A stretch of DNA of 5,332 bases from Gammaproteobacteria bacterium (lineage in GTDB: Bacteria > Pseudomonadota > Gammaproteobacteria > Chromatiales > Sedimenticolaceae): contig JAGRHE010000189.1 in the NCBI GenBank assembly GCA_020445165.1, forward strand, positions 1 through 5,332, given 5' to 3'. The translations under genes were made by a program, and so were the position numbers. Within the stretch, counting starts at the first letter, position 1, and each line of letters begins with the position of its first letter. The notes beneath the pieces are model-generated. The model was not told where the DNA came from. It saw only the letters and a program-made list of their open reading frames with translations, and searched no databases. Positions 4,919-5,332 of the stretch are shown piece after piece.

Positions 4919-5332
4919 ATGTCTTCCCGACTGTTCAATTGGTTCAAGTTCTCATCGCCGGCCACCTTCTACCCGCTCGCGCGCAAGATATCGCTGGTGT
5001 CGGCCGTGATCGCGGTGGTGCTGATCGCGATCGGGTTGTACCTGAGCTTCTTTGTCGCCCCGACCGACTATAAGCAGGGCGAGGGCTACCGCATCATCTT
5101 TGTGCATGTGCCGGCCTCGTGGATGTCGATGTTCATCTACCTGGTCATGGCCGGCTGGGCCGCGCTGGGTCTGGTGTTCAACACCCGGCTGTCGGCGATG
5201 ATGGCCCAGGCGCTGGCCCCGACCGGGGCGATGTTCGCCTTCCTGTCATTGTGGACCGGCTCGTTCTGGGGCAAACCGATGTGGGGCACCTGGTGGGTGT
5301 GGGACGCGCGCATCACCTCGGAACTGATCCTG
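4919..5332 (+). CDS. ccmC: heme exporter/heme-handling protein CcmC, N-terminal 138 residues (3' end outside window)
   Basis: Inner-membrane heme-handling protein that presents heme to CcmE in the periplasm. The frame is open from ATG 4919 to the window edge, giving 138 residues of a protein usually about 240-250 long. GAGG at 4911-4914 lies 4 bases before the ATG and supports the start. Hydrophobic segments fall at about 25-46, 67-87 and 100-115. His63 in FVHVPASWMSMFIYLVMAGW matches the first conserved periplasmic heme-ligand His of the family. The tryptophan-rich WWD signature WGTWWVWDAR is at 122-131, preceded by GKPM and followed by ITSELIL. The second ligand His lies beyond the edge. 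The match to CcmC rather than CcmF or CcsA rests on the short N-terminus, the HVPASWM motif and its position after ccmB. Confidence 0.95.
   Translation, partial: MSSRLFNWFKFSSPATFYPLARKISLVSAVIAVVLIAIGLYLSFFVAPTDYKQGEGYRIIFVHVPASWMSMFIYLVMAGWAALGLVFNTRLSAMMAQALAPTGAMFAFLSLWTGSFWGKPMWGTWWVWDARITSELIL

Noticed and set aside
1..5332. CRISPR array, tRNA, rRNA, insertion sequence or attachment site
   Set aside because: No regularly spaced repeats, cloverleaf-like segment, transposase frame or long terminal inverted repeats were seen.

Overview
The window is a GC-rich chromosomal stretch, most likely from a gammaproteobacterium. The evidence is a Rep-type helicase very close to the enterobacterial one, a cytochrome c5-type protein next to it, and a System I (ccm) cytochrome c maturation cluster. 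The style suggests a respiratory, possibly sulfur-oxidising or Chromatiales-like lineage, but that placement is inference. Nothing in it looks like a mobile element, a CRISPR array, an RNA gene or a newly acquired island.

Layout from left to right. The C-terminal part of the ATP-dependent DNA helicase Rep (+) runs in from the left edge and ends at 1222. A 155-bp gap follows, holding a hairpin on the rep side and a clear minus-strand intrinsic terminator. On the minus strand there is then a membrane-anchored di-heme cytochrome c5-like protein (1378-2331) and, upstream of it and in the same direction, a Crp/Fnr-family regulator (2460-3212). A 192-bp divergent intergenic region separates the regulator from a plus-strand ccm operon: ccmA (3405-4055), ccmB (4048-4716, overlapping ccmA by 8 bp), an unusual 202-bp gap full of hairpins, and ccmC (from 4919, cut by the right edge).

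The genes make biological sense together. CcmA, CcmB and CcmC form the core of the apparatus that delivers heme to CcmE for attachment to CXXCH apocytochromes in the periplasm. The neighbouring di-heme cytochrome is a likely client of that apparatus. The Crp/Fnr-type regulator between them is divergent to ccm and upstream of the cytochrome, so it is a natural candidate for controlling either or both. It keeps three of the four cysteines that ligate the FNR iron-sulfur cluster and lacks the usual FNR recognition-helix residues, so neither its signal nor its target can be read directly.

The content is mostly ordinary. The points most worth a second look are the regulator's altered cysteine set, the internally duplicated and tethered c5 cytochrome, and the hairpin-rich insertion between ccmB and ccmC.
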